Shown: positions 1-9,380, counted from the first letter of the stretch. The stretch is DNA of 64,000 nucleotides from Romboutsia sedimentorum (GCF_030131845.1 NZ_JASKYM010000003.1:215670-279669), one strand, 5' to 3'. Made by a program: numbers and translations. Notes: generated from the letters alone by a model not told the origin.

Positions 1-26
1 TTTTTTATTATTCTACTTATACAATT

Positions 27-632
27 TTACTTAACACTATTAATAACCTCAGGAATTGCCTTTTTTAACAACAAAGTATAAATTTCTAAAATATCATCGT
101 TATTAGCTATATCAACGCCAATTAAATTTTGTAATATCAGTCCATCTATAGTTGCCAATAATACACAACTTAAAGCATTTACCTTAGATATTGTCATATC
201 TTTATAAGTTAAAGTTAATAATTGAGCAACATCTATTATCCATGTATTATATTTAACTATCATCTTGTTTTTAATTTCTTCATTGCCCTCTATGCCTAGA
301 ACTGTTAAATATAACTGTATCTTATTTTCTGAGTCTTTTTCAAATCTATCAATAAAACTTTTCAATACATTATCTAAAATATCAGAATTCATAGTTTCAC
401 AATTTACAGTTTTATCATGAATATATTCTTCTAGTATTTTATGTGACTCGCTAAGAGATGTATCCATAACTTCATATAATATTTCTTCTTTATTTTTATA
501 ATGGTGATATATAGATCCAGTAGTTACACCTGCAAGTTTACTTATTTCTCTTACAGAAGCTTGTTGCAGACCTTTTTCACTTATTAATTCTTTTGCAGAT
601 TTTAAAATTCTATCTTTACCTTTAAGGTTCAT
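27..632 (-). CDS. TetR/AcrR family transcriptional regulator
   Basis: A 201-residue repressor-type protein. Residues ~8-55 form the TetR helix-turn-helix (SVREISKLAGVTTGSIYHHY, then KNKEEIL). The rest is an alpha-helical ligand/dimer domain with no recognisable ligand signature. It is transcribed divergently from the membrane protein and oxidoreductase genes. The intergenic region holds a perfect palindrome placed at the start point of the divergent promoter, so autoregulation and control of the neighbours is the natural inference. The effector is unknown. The ATG has only a weak upstream GGATGTG-like ribosome site. Family assignment is secure; the regulatory target is inferred from position. 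Confidence 0.9.
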   Translation of the reverse strand: MNLKGKDRILKSAKELISEKGLQQASVREISKLAGVTTGSIYHHYKNKEEILYEVMDTSLSESHKILEEYIHDKTVNCETMNSDILDNVLKSFIDRFEKDSENKIQLYLTVLGIEGNEEIKNKMIVKYNTWIIDVAQLLTLTYKDMTISKVNALSCVLLATIDGLILQNLIGVDIANNDDILEIYTLLLKKAIPEVINSVK

Positions 633-734
633 TAACTGTCACATCCTATTATACATTAATTTATATACACTAATAAATATACTCAATTGGATTGTTATAG
701 TCAATTTAATCATCTTTTATGATAAAGAATCTAA

Positions 735-793
735 TTGACAAGTGGTGTGTAACATTCTATACTCTTATTAAAACATAACGTACGTTATGTTTT
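735..793 (+). promoter_or_regulatory. SigA-type promoter with overlapping 24-bp palindromic operator
   Basis: TTGACA (735-740) and TATACT (758-763) are separated by 17 bp, a near-consensus vegetative promoter reading toward the membrane protein gene. Immediately downstream, 770-793 is a perfect palindrome whose left half is AAAACATAACGT. Its centre lies about where transcription should start. A palindrome of this size next to a divergent tetR is the usual arrangement for TetR repression. The sites are seen directly; the binding protein is inferred. Confidence 0.8.
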
Positions 794-824
794 GTTAAAA
801 AGTAAACAGAAAAGGGGAGAAATT

Positions 825-1658
825 ATGGATACTAGTGTTATAAAATGTGCTGCATCGATGCTTGTTTATTTTACCGTACTTATTTTAATTGTTGAATTTA
901 TGCGTACTAAGCATCGTGCCGCTAGTGTTATTTGGGTATTATCATTATTAACATTTCCGTTATGGATAATGGGGGGAGTTGAAGGATGGTTTCGTTGGGC
1001 TAAAATACTTAGTGTAATTCTTCCAACTATCATTGTAGGATTTTGCAGGGTTTCTAATGTTGAAGATAGAAAGGGAAAAACGTGGGAATTCTTCCAAAAG
1101 CCTTGGATTTTATGGTTTGTTTATTGTATTTTATTCCTAAATATATTTGAAGCAACTATGAAGGATGTTGATTTAGGAAATTATGCAAATGCTGCATGTG
1201 GATTCCTATTATGTGTTACTATTCCTTTTGCTCCAAAGTTTTGGGAATATGAAAAATCAGGTAAAGGTGATTTAATAGTTTATACTAGTTTTGCATGGAA
1301 CTTCTTATATACGACATGGAATCTTTGTTTTGTATATGGTGAAAGTCCAAATTATTTTGCAAGTTCAGTGTGTATATTATTAGCGGCTGAATTATATCCA
1401 TTATTCAAAAGAAGACATGAGCTGTATATTACAGCTAGGGTATATACATTAGCTACTCATATGATACTTAGATCTTGTTTTGGTGGAGTTATTTTAAAAC
1501 TTATGGATTCAACATCATGGTTTAGTCCAAATGTTTTATCAACATGGGGAGTAATAAATCTTGTTTTAATAATTCCATTTGTATTTTGGCATATGTGGCA
1601 ACTTCATACTGGAAAAGCAGATGAGAGCTTCCGTAGAACTAAGCCAAGCACAACTTAA
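825..1658 (+). CDS. Polytopic membrane protein of unknown function (TetR-controlled)
   Basis: The protein is 277 residues starting at the ATG preceded by AAAGGGGAGA. A TTG at 792 could extend the frame, but it lies inside the palindromic operator and has no ribosome site. It is hydrophobic, with about eight predicted membrane segments (for example around residues 10-27, 34-50, 58-75, 95-112, 122-138, 155-172 and 240-258), and is Trp-rich near segment ends. I do not recognise a catalytic motif. It may belong to a DUF family of clostridial membrane proteins (possibly DUF5692, from memory and unchecked). It is followed by the Fe-S/FAD oxidoreductase gene, suggesting a membrane component that serves, anchors or supplies substrate to that enzyme. 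Confidence 0.75.
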   Translation: MDTSVIKCAASMLVYFTVLILIVEFMRTKHRAASVIWVLSLLTFPLWIMGGVEGWFRWAKILSVILPTIIVGFCRVSNVEDRKGKTWEFFQKPWILWFVYCILFLNIFEATMKDVDLGNYANAACGFLLCVTIPFAPKFWEYEKSGKGDLIVYTSFAWNFLYTTWNLCFVYGESPNYFASSVCILLAAELYPLFKRRHELYITARVYTLATHMILRSCFGGVILKLMDSTSWFSPNVLSTWGVINLVLIIPFVFWHMWQLHTGKADESFRRTKPSTT

Positions 1659-1668
1659 TATATAAATT

Positions 1669-1708
1669 AAAAAATATATATGATTATTAATAATTATATA
1701 TATTTTTT
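1669..1708 (+). terminator. A/T-only inverted repeat between membrane protein and oxidoreductase genes
   Basis: AAAAAATATATA (1669-1680) is complementary to TATATATTTTTT (1697-1708) and is followed by no strong GC stem. It could be a weak or partial terminator that lowers expression of the oxidoreductase relative to the membrane protein, or simply AT-rich sequence. Low stability makes the call tentative. Confidence 0.3.
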
Positions 1709-1789
1709 AGGCATAGATAATATTAGAAAATAAAGTATTTTGAATTTATAAGCAACAACCTAAATCAAATTTAAATGGGGGAAGTCTCT

Positions 1790-4480
1790 ATGGTTAATGA
1801 AAAGGTATTGGAACTGGCAAATAAAATTAGTAAAGTAAAACGTAGTTCAAAGAAAGAAATCAAGCCTAATGACTGGGAATATAAAGTTTTAGAGCCTGTA
1901 GTCACAGAAGAGATGGCAGAAATAGCACTTTGTTTGGAGTTTCGTAAGCCTATGTCAGCAGAGGAAGTTGCATCTAAGTGTGGTAAATCTGTAGAAGAAA
2001 CATCTAAAATATTATGGCAATTAGCAATTGATGGAATAGCTTTTGTTAATGAAATTGATGGGGTAGATAAATATTGGTATGAGATTTGGGTGCCTGGACA
2101 TATGGAAACCATAGTTAACCATCCAAACAGAGAAAACATTAAAGATTTTAAACAAATTGCAGAAGCTTTTGAGGGATATGGATGGAAAAAAGCTCCTATA
2201 ACAGCTGGTGTCTTTCCTGTAGGGACTGGTGCTATGCGTGTTATACCTATTGAAACAGCAATTGAAGGAGAAACAAGAAGGGCATCATATGAGGAAGTTT
2301 CTACTTACTTAAATGAGAATACTTTATTCTCTGTTTCAAATTGTTCTTGCCGTACATCGAGAGAGGCTATGGGAGAAGGTTGTGGTCACTTGAAGGAAGA
2401 TATGTGTATACAACTTGGGCATGCGGCTGAATACTATATACGTACAGGTAGAGGTAGAAAAATTACTCGTGAAGAAGCTTTTGACATTATTAAAAGAGCT
2501 GAAGAAAATGGATTAATGCATCAAATACCAAATACAGATGGTCCAGGAAAAACGCATGCTATTTGTAACTGTTGTGGTTGTTCATGCTACGCTACTAGAA
2601 TAGCAGGACTGTTCAATAATAATGATATGGTACGTTCAAACTATGTTTCTAAAGTAGATAAAGATAAGTGTGTTGCTTGTGGAGAATGTGTAAGTGTTTG
2701 TCCAGTCAATGCATTGAAATTAGGTCAAAAACTATGTACTAAAACACCAATTGTTGAGAAAAAAAGAGTAGACTTTGCACACAACACAGAGTGGGGCGAA
2801 GATAAGTGGAATATTGATTATCGTACAAATAGAGAAAACGTTGTCGAAACTGGAACTAGTCCTTGTAAAACAAATTGTCCAGCTCATATATCAGTTCAAG
2901 GATATATTAAATTGGCTTCTCAAGGTAAGTATAAAGAGGCACTTGAACTTATTAAACGAGAAAATCCATTCCCAGCAGTATGTGGGCGTATTTGTCCAAG
3001 AAAATGCGAATCTGAATGTACAAGAGGGGATATTGATGAACCAGTTGCTATAGATGAAATTAAAAAATTTATTGCAGAACAAGATTTAAATACAGATAGC
3101 CGTTATGTACCAAAATTAATGCATGAATATGGGAAAAAAATTGCTGTTGTCGGTGGTGGACCATCAGGATTATCATGTGCCTTTTACTTAGCGACAGATG
3201 GTTATAAGGTAACAGTTTTTGAAAAACAGAAAGTACTTGGTGGAATGTTAACACTTGGAATACCATCATATAGATTAGAAAAAGAAGTTATAAATGCAGA
3301 AATAGATATTTTAAGAGAACTTGGAGTAGAATTTAAAACTGATGTTGAAGTTGGTAAAGATGTAAGCCTTAAAGAACTAAGAGGTGAAGGATATGAAGCA
3401 TTCTATGTTGCAATTGGAGCTCAGCTAGGTAGAAAACTTGGTATAGAAGGCGAAGATTCAAAAGGTGTTATTACAGGTGTTGATTTCTTACGTGAAGTAA
3501 ATTTAGGAAATGAAATGAAACTTGAAGGGGATATAGTTGTAATTGGTGGAGGTAATGTTGCCATAGATGTTGCAAGAACAGCTACAAGAGTAGGAGCTTC
3601 AAAAGTTGATATGTTCTGCCTTGAAAGTAAAAAAGAAATGCCAGCACTTGAAGAAGAAATTGAAGAAGCATTAGGTGAAGATATTATAATTAATAATTCT
3701 TGGGGGCCTAAAAGAATCCTTCAAGAAAATGGTTGTGTTGTAGGTATAGAATTTAAAAAATGTATTTCGGTTTTAGATAAGGATGGAAGATTTAGTCCTG
3801 TGTTTGACGAAAATGAAACTAAAATTGTAAAGGCAAGCCATATTCTGATTTCAGTAGGTCAAGGTATGGATTGGAGTAGTTTGTTAGAAGGCAGTAAAGC
3901 AGAATTAAACCCTAACAATACAATAAAAGCAGATTCATTTACTTTACAGACAGGAGAGCCAGATGTATTTGCAGGAGGAGATGCTTTTACAGGTCCAAGA
4001 TTTGCTATAGATGCTATTGCTTCAGGTAAAGAAGCTGCTATATCAATCCATCGTTTTGTTCATCCTGGACAGAGTTTAGTTTATGGACGTGATAGAAAAT
4101 CATATCATGCATTTGATAAAGAAAACTTAACTTTAGAAGGATATGATCATATTACCAGAGAGAAAATAGATCATGTAGAAGGAGCTAAGTCAAAAGAAAC
4201 ATTTAGAGATTTACGTTCTACATTTACACAAGATCAAATAAAAAAAGAGACAGAACGTTGTCTTGGATGTGGTGCTACAACTACAGATGAATATCAGTGC
4301 ATAGGATGTGGTGCATGTACAACTAGATGCAAGTTTGATGCGATTACACTTCATAGAAAATATGATGCAAAAAGTGTACCGATTGAAGAACTTAAGCCAA
4401 TAATTGTTAAAGCTACTATTAGACGTAAAGGTGTAATAGCTGCTAGGAAATTCAAGAAAATATTTGTAAAAAATTCTTAA
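1790..4480 (+). CDS. Large Fe-S / FAD / NAD(P) oxidoreductase (GltD-like core)
   Basis: The start is the ATG at 1790, which follows GGGGGAAG; an upstream in-frame ATG at 1775 overlaps that ribosome site. The protein is 896 residues. Order of parts: an N-terminal winged-helix-like segment; a Cys-rich region with CSCR and ICNCCGCSC; a ferredoxin-like 4Fe-4S motif (CVACGECVSVCPVNAL, ~residue 295); a GltD/DPYD-type Fe-S domain (CKTNCPAH ... CGRICPRKCESEC); an FAD Rossmann motif (VVGGGPSGLSCA); a second dinucleotide motif (VIGGGNVAIDVA); and a C-terminal second ferredoxin motif (CIGCGACTTRCKFDAI). This architecture is typical of flavin enzymes moving electrons between NAD(P)H and Fe-S acceptors. 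The substrate is unknown. It is linked to the membrane protein and TetR gene. Confidence 0.85.
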   Translation: MVNEKVLELANKISKVKRSSKKEIKPNDWEYKVLEPVVTEEMAEIALCLEFRKPMSAEEVASKCGKSVEETSKILWQLAIDGIAFVNEIDGVDKYWYEIWVPGHMETIVNHPNRENIKDFKQIAEAFEGYGWKKAPITAGVFPVGTGAMRVIPIETAIEGETRRASYEEVSTYLNENTLFSVSNCSCRTSREAMGEGCGHLKEDMCIQLGHAAEYYIRTGRGRKITREEAFDIIKRAEENGLMHQIPNTDGPGKTHAICNCCGCSCYATRIAGLFNNNDMVRSNYVSKVDKDKCVACGECVSVCPVNALKLGQKLCTKTPIVEKKRVDFAHNTEWGEDKWNIDYRTNRENVVETGTSPCKTNCPAHISVQGYIKLASQGKYKEALELIKRENPFPAVCGRICPRKCESECTRGDIDEPVAIDEIKKFIAEQDLNTDSRYVPKLMHEYGKKIAVVGGGPSGLSCAFYLATDGYKVTVFEKQKVLGGMLTLGIPSYRLEKEVINAEIDILRELGVEFKTDVEVGKDVSLKELRGEGYEAFYVAIGAQLGRKLGIEGEDSKGVITGVDFLREVNLGNEMKLEGDIVVIGGGNVAIDVARTATRVGASKVDMFCLESKKEMPALEEEIEEALGEDIIINNSWGPKRILQENGCVVGIEFKKCISVLDKDGRFSPVFDENETKIVKASHILISVGQGMDWSSLLEGSKAELNPNNTIKADSFTLQTGEPDVFAGGDAFTGPRFAIDAIASGKEAAISIHRFVHPGQSLVYGRDRKSYHAFDKENLTLEGYDHITREKIDHVEGAKSKETFRDLRSTFTQDQIKKETERCLGCGATTTDEYQCIGCGACTTRCKFDAITLHRKYDAKSVPIEELKPIIVKATIRRKGVIAARKFKKIFVKNS

Positions 4481-4514
4481 ATATGAAAAAATTAAATAAA
4501 AAATAAAAAAGTGA

Positions 4515-4543
4515 TTGACAATATTTATAATAATATATATAAT
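4515..4543 (+). promoter_or_regulatory. Consensus promoter of the S-box operon
   Basis: TTGACA (4515-4520) and TATAAT (4538-4543), both perfect consensus hexamers, are separated by 17 bp. The predicted start lies ~35 nt before the SAM riboswitch aptamer, so this should drive the riboswitch-metNIQ transcript. Confidence 0.85.
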
Positions 4544-4584
4544 TTGTTTAACACTTAATGAAAAAACGAAAAATTAAATAAGAA

Positions 4585-4751
4585 ACCTTATCAAGAGAGA
4601 CCGAGGGAATGGCCCGGTGACGTCTCAGCAACCTACCGATTTTGGTGTGGTGCTAATTCCACAGGATTGAATAAATTCTGAAAGATGAGGGGAAGCATAT
4701 TAATATATACATTAAAATCTTCTTCTCATATTGAGAAGAAGATTTTTTTTT
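4585..4751 (+). promoter_or_regulatory. SAM-I (S-box) riboswitch with intrinsic terminator
   Basis: The leader contains S-box consensus blocks in order: CTTATCAAGAGAG, GACCGAGGGAATGGCCCGGTGA (split here by convention), CTCAGCAACC, GGTGCTAATTCC and GAAAGATGAGG (to ~4690). It is followed by a terminator hairpin with 13-bp arms (4716-4728 with 4732-4744) and a T run to 4751. With SAM bound, the hairpin should form and stop transcription. This matches the methionine transporter downstream. The terminator lies before the metN ribosome site AAAGGAGGG. Confidence 0.96.
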
Positions 4752-4780
4752 ATTTAAATTTACAAAAGGAGGGCACAAAA

Positions 4781-5848
4781 ATGATTTCGCTTAGAGATAT
4801 AAGAAAAGTTTATTTATCGGATAATAGCCGAGTAGATGCAATAAGAGGAGTGAGTCTTGAAATTGGAGAAGGAGAAATTTGTGGAATAATTGGATTTAGT
4901 GGAGCAGGAAAGAGTACACTTGTACGTTGTATAAATTTATTAGAAAATCCAACTTCAGGCAAAATTTTTGTAGGAAATCAAGAACTAACAGCCCTTTCAC
5001 CAAAAGAATTAAGAGAAGCTAGAAAGAATATAGGTATGATTTTTCAACATTTCAATTTAATGCAATCCAAAACTGTATCTAAAAATATAGCTTATCCACT
5101 AAAAGGAAGTGGATTGAGCAAAGAACAAATTAAAAAAAGAGTATCTGAGCTTTTAGAATTAGTTGGATTGAGTGATAAAGCTAATAATTATCCTACTCAA
5201 CTAAGCGGAGGGCAAAAGCAAAGAGTTGCAATAGCAAGAGCACTAGCTAATAATCCTAAAGTTTTATTATGTGATGAAGCTACATCAGCACTTGATCCAC
5301 AAACTACTCAATCTATACTTAGTTTACTTAAAGATATTAATAAAAAGCTTGGATTAACTATAGTTATAATTACTCATGAAATGCATGTAGTAAAAGAAAT
5401 TTGTGACAATGTTGCTGTTATGGAAAATGGAAATATAGTAGAGCACGGAGATTTAATTCAGATATTTACTAAGCCTAAGGTAAAAGTAACAAAAGATTTT
5501 ATAGCAACTATATTCCAAGAAAATAAAATTTATGAATTGTTAGAAAAAGACTACTTTAGAAATGAAATAAGAAAAGACGAAGTATTAGCTAAAATAGTAT
5601 TTGTTGGTCAAAACACAGGACAAGCATTTATTTCTAAAATATCAAGAAAATTTAAAATAGATGCAAGTATATTATTTGGAAATATAGAGATAATTCAAAA
5701 CACGCCGATAGGATATTTAGTTGTAAAACTAAGTGGACAAATAGAAAATATTTTAAATGTAGAAAGCTATCTTAAAGAAAATAATATAGAGTTGGAGGTA
5801 ATAAAAAATGGAACATTTAATAGCAAGTATACTACCCAATGTAGTTAA
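4781..5848 (+). CDS. metN: Methionine ABC transporter ATP-binding protein MetN
   Basis: The start is the ATG behind AAAGGAGGG; an upstream in-frame ATG lies inside the riboswitch and is not used. The 355-residue protein has Walker A (GFSGAGKST), the Q-loop, the signature LSGGQKQRVAIARAL, Walker B (VLLCDEATSALD), the switch His (THEMHVV) and a C-terminal NIL/ACT-like methionine-sensing domain (~residue 270 on), which allows trans-inhibition by internal methionine. The end overlaps metI by 41 nt, giving translational coupling. It energises D-/L-methionine uptake with MetI and MetQ at the inner face of the membrane. Control by the upstream S-box is evident. Confidence 0.96.
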   Translation: MISLRDIRKVYLSDNSRVDAIRGVSLEIGEGEICGIIGFSGAGKSTLVRCINLLENPTSGKIFVGNQELTALSPKELREARKNIGMIFQHFNLMQSKTVSKNIAYPLKGSGLSKEQIKKRVSELLELVGLSDKANNYPTQLSGGQKQRVAIARALANNPKVLLCDEATSALDPQTTQSILSLLKDINKKLGLTIVIITHEMHVVKEICDNVAVMENGNIVEHGDLIQIFTKPKVKVTKDFIATIFQENKIYELLEKDYFRNEIRKDEVLAKIVFVGQNTGQAFISKISRKFKIDASILFGNIEIIQNTPIGYLVVKLSGQIENILNVESYLKENNIELEVIKNGTFNSKYTTQCS

Positions 5849-6488
5849 ATTATATCCTGAGATGATAGAAGCATTACTTGATACTTTATATATGGTCTCT
5901 ATATCTGGAATAATATCAACTTTAATAGGTTTTCCAATAGGAGTAACCCTTGTGATAACTAGAAAAGGAGGTATTTTAGAAAATACATTAATAAATAATT
6001 TAATAGGAAAAGTAATAAATATTTTTAGATCGATACCATTCATCATTTTATTAGCTGCAATAATGCCTATTACAAAATTTATCGTAGGAACTACAATAGG
6101 GATACAAGGGGCTTTGGTCCCATTGATATTTGGATCAGTACCTTTTGTAGCAAGACAAATAGAATCGGTATTATTAAACATTGACAGTGGGGTGATAGAA
6201 GCAGCCCAAGCTATGGGTTCAAGTCCACTTGAAATAATATATAGAGTTATGTTAGCAGAAGGATTAGGAGGAATCGTATATGCAATTACAATTACAACAG
6301 TAAGTTTAATAGGTCTATCAGCAATGGCTGGAACTGTTGGTGGAGGTGGTCTTGGAGATTTTGCAATAAGATATGGATATCAGTATTTCCAAACCGATGT
6401 AATGACAGTTACAGTAATAATATTACTTATTTTAGTAAATATTGTTCAAGGTTTTGGAGACTTATTACTTAGAAAATTAAAACATTAA
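5808..6488 (+). CDS. metI: Methionine ABC transporter permease MetI
   Basis: A 226-residue permease with about five membrane spans and the ABC permease EAA loop region (VIEAAQAMGSSPLEIIYRVML), which contacts MetN. The ATG follows GGAGGT at 5794 and starts inside the metN 3' end. Length and motif order match the MetI family. It forms the membrane channel of the MetNIQ importer and lies on the same SAM-riboswitch transcript. Confidence 0.95.
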   Translation: MEHLIASILPNVVKLYPEMIEALLDTLYMVSISGIISTLIGFPIGVTLVITRKGGILENTLINNLIGKVINIFRSIPFIILLAAIMPITKFIVGTTIGIQGALVPLIFGSVPFVARQIESVLLNIDSGVIEAAQAMGSSPLEIIYRVMLAEGLGGIVYAITITTVSLIGLSAMAGTVGGGGLGDFAIRYGYQYFQTDVMTVTVIILLILVNIVQGFGDLLLRKLKH

Positions 6489-6508
6489 AATATATTAGGA
6501 GGTTCATC

Positions 6509-7321
6509 ATGAAAAAAATAGTAGCATTACTTTTAACATTAATAATATCTGTAGGTAGCCTAGTAGGTTGTAGTAGTAAATCAAGTGAGGATAAAAAAAC
6601 TGTAAAATTAGGTGTAACAGGAGAAGAACATGAAATATGGGATTTAGTAAAAGAAAAGTTAGCAAAAGAAGATATCAACTTAGAGATAATTAGTTTTTCA
6701 GATTATATAAAACCAAATATAGCACTTGATGAAGGTGAAATAGATATAAATGCATTTCAACATCAAGCTTATTTAGACAATTTTAACAAAGAAAGAAAAT
6801 TGAAATTAGTATCTATAGGAGATACAGTGTTTGCACCAATGGCAATATACCCAGGTAAATTAAAGTCACTTGAAAAGTTAAACCAAGGATCAAAAATAGC
6901 TATACCAAATGATGCAACAAACTTAGGAAGAGCATTAATACTTCTTCAAAGTGCTGGATTAATAAAATTAAAAGATGATGTAGGTCTTTTACCAACACTT
7001 AAAGATATAGTTGATAATCCAAAAAAACTTGAAATAATTGAGTTAACAGCAACACAAATACCTAGATCGCTACAAGATGTAGATGTAGCAGTAATAAATA
7101 GTGGTGTAGCAGTAAATGTAAAATTGTCTCCTACAAAGGATGCATTATTCATAGAAGACTCTAATTTAGAAACTTCAAAACCATATATAAATTTAGTTGC
7201 AACTAAAGAAGAAAATAGAGATAATGAAGTTTATAAAAAAGTAGTTAAAGCATATCAATCAGAAGATGTAAAAAAAGCTATAAATAAGTTATACAAAGGT
7301 GAGTCAATTCCAGCATTTTAG
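6509..7321 (+). CDS. metQ: Methionine-binding lipoprotein MetQ
   Basis: A 270-residue NlpA/MetQ family substrate-binding protein. The N terminus is a lipoprotein signal peptide ending in the lipobox LVGC, with the lipidated Cys at residue 21. Family features include the region around FQHQAYLDNF and DLGRALILLQ-like text (here TNLGRALILLQSAGLI). It captures methionine outside the cell and delivers it to MetNI. The AGGAGG ribosome site and 20-nt gap to metI place it in the same operon. Confidence 0.95.
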   Translation: MKKIVALLLTLIISVGSLVGCSSKSSEDKKTVKLGVTGEEHEIWDLVKEKLAKEDINLEIISFSDYIKPNIALDEGEIDINAFQHQAYLDNFNKERKLKLVSIGDTVFAPMAIYPGKLKSLEKLNQGSKIAIPNDATNLGRALILLQSAGLIKLKDDVGLLPTLKDIVDNPKKLEIIELTATQIPRSLQDVDVAVINSGVAVNVKLSPTKDALFIEDSNLETSKPYINLVATKEENRDNEVYKKVVKAYQSEDVKKAINKLYKGESIPAF

Positions 7322-7343
7322 ATAAATATAAGGGGTGTATATA

Positions 7344-8546
7344 ATGGGAAATTTAAATATAGATAAAATAAAAAACAACATACTAGATACAATAGAGAAC
7401 AATAAAGAAGTATATATAAATATAAGCCATAAGATACACGATAATCCTGAGATTGGAAATGAAGAATACTTTGCTTGTGAAACTCTAAGTAATTTGTTAA
7501 GAGAAAATGGATTTGAAGTAGAAACTAATATTGCAGGACATAAAACAGGATTTGTAGCAAAAAAAAAATCGGAAAATAAAGAAGGACCTGTAATAGGTTT
7601 TTTAGCAGAATATGATGCACTGCCAGGGCTTGGTCATGCATGTGGTCATAATATAATTGGTAGTGCAAGTTGTGCAGCAGCAATAGCATTATCTTCTCAA
7701 TTAAATTATATTGGAGGAGAAATTAGAGTATATGGATGCCCATCAGAAGAAGGTGGAGAAAATGGAAGTGCAAAAGGAAGCTTTGTGAAATCTAATTTAT
7801 TTGAGGGTGTTGATGCTTGTTTAATGATACATCCATCAAATGAAACTTCTATTACAGGAACTAGCTTAGCAGTAAATCCAGTTGATTTTGAATTTATAGG
7901 AAAATCAGCTCATGCAGCGGGATGTCCAGAAAAAGGAATAAATGCATTAGATGGAGTTATACAACTTTTTAATGGAATCAATGCTCTAAGACAACACTTA
8001 ACAGATGATGTTAGAATACATGGAATAATAACTCATGGGGGAGATGCTCCAAATATAGTTCCAGAGTATGCAAAAGCAAGATTTTATATAAGAGCTAAAA
8101 CTAGAAAAATATTAAATGAAGTAACTAAAAAAGTAGAAAATATAGCTAAAGGAGCAGCTTTAGCTACTGGAGCTACTGTTAATATGAAATTTTTTCAAAA
8201 TAAAGTAGATAATTTTTTGGTTAATAAAAACTTTAATGATTTATTTGTAGAGGTTATGGAGGAATTAGGAGAACCCATAAATAAGGATATAAGAGAGGGA
8301 TCTGGATCAACTGATGCAGGAAATGTAAGCCATGTTGTTCCAACACTACATCCATATATAAAAATAGGTCCAAATAGTTTAGTAGGTCATACGATAGAAT
8401 TTTGTAAAGCGGCATGCTCTCAAGAAGGAGATAAATCTTTGATAATAGGTGCAAAGTCACTTTCTTTAACGGCACTTAATATTTTTGTTGACGATAAGAA
8501 GCTAAAGGAAATAAAAAGGGAATTTAAGAGCAATAAAAGTTTATAA
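7344..8546 (+). CDS. M20 family amidohydrolase/peptidase
   Basis: The ATG at 7344 follows AAGGGG; a GTG at 7335 overlaps that ribosome site. The 400-residue protein is of the M20 (AbgB/HipO-like) type: metal-site text GLGHACGHN (~residue 95-103), catalytic SEEGGENG (~134), IIPEYA-type dimerisation-domain text (NIVPEYAKARFYIRA), and a late His pair. Such enzymes hydrolyse N-acyl or aminoacyl amides. The position directly after metQ on the SAM-riboswitch transcript suggests release of methionine from N-acyl- or peptidyl-methionine; this is inference. No signal peptide, so cytoplasmic. Confidence 0.88.
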   Translation: MGNLNIDKIKNNILDTIENNKEVYINISHKIHDNPEIGNEEYFACETLSNLLRENGFEVETNIAGHKTGFVAKKKSENKEGPVIGFLAEYDALPGLGHACGHNIIGSASCAAAIALSSQLNYIGGEIRVYGCPSEEGGENGSAKGSFVKSNLFEGVDACLMIHPSNETSITGTSLAVNPVDFEFIGKSAHAAGCPEKGINALDGVIQLFNGINALRQHLTDDVRIHGIITHGGDAPNIVPEYAKARFYIRAKTRKILNEVTKKVENIAKGAALATGATVNMKFFQNKVDNFLVNKNFNDLFVEVMEELGEPINKDIREGSGSTDAGNVSHVVPTLHPYIKIGPNSLVGHTIEFCKAACSQEGDKSLIIGAKSLSLTALNIFVDDKKLKEIKREFKSNKSL

Positions 8547-8568
8547 GCGAGATGGCAAGATTAATAAA

Positions 8569-8614
8569 ATTATATTGATATTACAGTTAGAATAATGGGT
8601 ATTATCAATATAAT
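8569..8614 (+). repeat. 12-bp perfect inverted repeat between M20 and B3/B4 genes
   Basis: ATTATATTGATA (8569-8580) and TATCAATATAAT (8603-8614) are exact complements around a 22-nt loop. There is no T run, so it does not look like a classical terminator. It may be an RNA-stabilising or attenuating hairpin, or an operator for the following gene. Confidence 0.5.
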
Positions 8615-8646
8615 CAATTTAATAATAAAGTTTTGGGAGGATAATT

Positions 8647-9351
8647 ATGAAATTTAGTGTATCTAAAGAAGTTTTTGACAAGTTAGATAATGTTTGTTTT
8701 GGTATTGTAGTGGCGAGGGGAATTGATAATACAATCGAAAATATTGAAGCGAAAAAATTGTTAATAGAAAGAATAAAAGATAGCGAAGAAAAATTTAAGG
8801 ATACAAAGATTAAAGAATTAGAAGAAATATCATACTATAGAGACGCCTTTAAAAAATTAGACATCAATCCAAATAAATTTATGAGTTCTATAGAAGCTAT
8901 GCTTACAAGAGTTTCAAAAAATAAAGGATTACCAAATATAAGTCCCATTGTAGATATAGGAAATACAGTTTCATTAAAATATATTGTGCCATTAGGGGCT
9001 CATGATATTGAAACATTAGATGGAGATATTAATGTCAGACTTTCAAAATGTGGGGATATTTTTATTCCTTTAGGTTGTGAAGAGAGTGAAATTTTAGAAG
9101 AAGGAGAACTAATTTATTCTGTAGGAGATAGCGTAAGAACAAGAAGATGGATTTGGAGACAAAGTGAACAGGGAAAAATAACCAATAAAAGTAAAAATAT
9201 ATTTTTCCCAATAGATGGATTTAGTGATAAAAACTATGATAGTGTAATTGAAGCAAGAGATGAATTAGCGTGTTTATTGAAAAAAATATTCTCTTGTGAA
9301 ATAAAAATTGGATTTGTTGATAAAAATAAAACTGAATTTAAAATAGATTAA
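8647..9351 (+). CDS. B3/B4 domain protein (PheT-like tRNA editing domain)
   Basis: A 234-residue protein whose body matches the B3/B4 fold family found in the phenylalanyl-tRNA synthetase beta subunit and in free-standing proteins: YYRDAFKKLDINPNKFMSSI, the block after NISPIVDIGN, PLGAHDIETLDGDI, and the final RTRRWIWRQSEQGKI block. In PheT this domain hydrolyses mis-charged tRNA; stand-alone members are mostly uncharacterised. The ribosome site is GGGAGG. It is the last gene before a terminator in the methionine cluster, so it may be read from the S-box promoter. A role in amino-acid or tRNA quality control is inference. Confidence 0.82.
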   Translation: MKFSVSKEVFDKLDNVCFGIVVARGIDNTIENIEAKKLLIERIKDSEEKFKDTKIKELEEISYYRDAFKKLDINPNKFMSSIEAMLTRVSKNKGLPNISPIVDIGNTVSLKYIVPLGAHDIETLDGDINVRLSKCGDIFIPLGCEESEILEEGELIYSVGDSVRTRRWIWRQSEQGKITNKSKNIFFPIDGFSDKNYDSVIEARDELACLLKKIFSCEIKIGFVDKNKTEFKID

Positions 9352-9380
9352 TTTATAATCAATAAAAAATACTTAATCTA

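Noticed and set aside
4685..4780. N-terminal extension of MetN by 32 codons
   Set aside because: The extension lies inside the S-box terminator and has no ribosome site; MetN begins at 4781 behind AAAGGAGGG.
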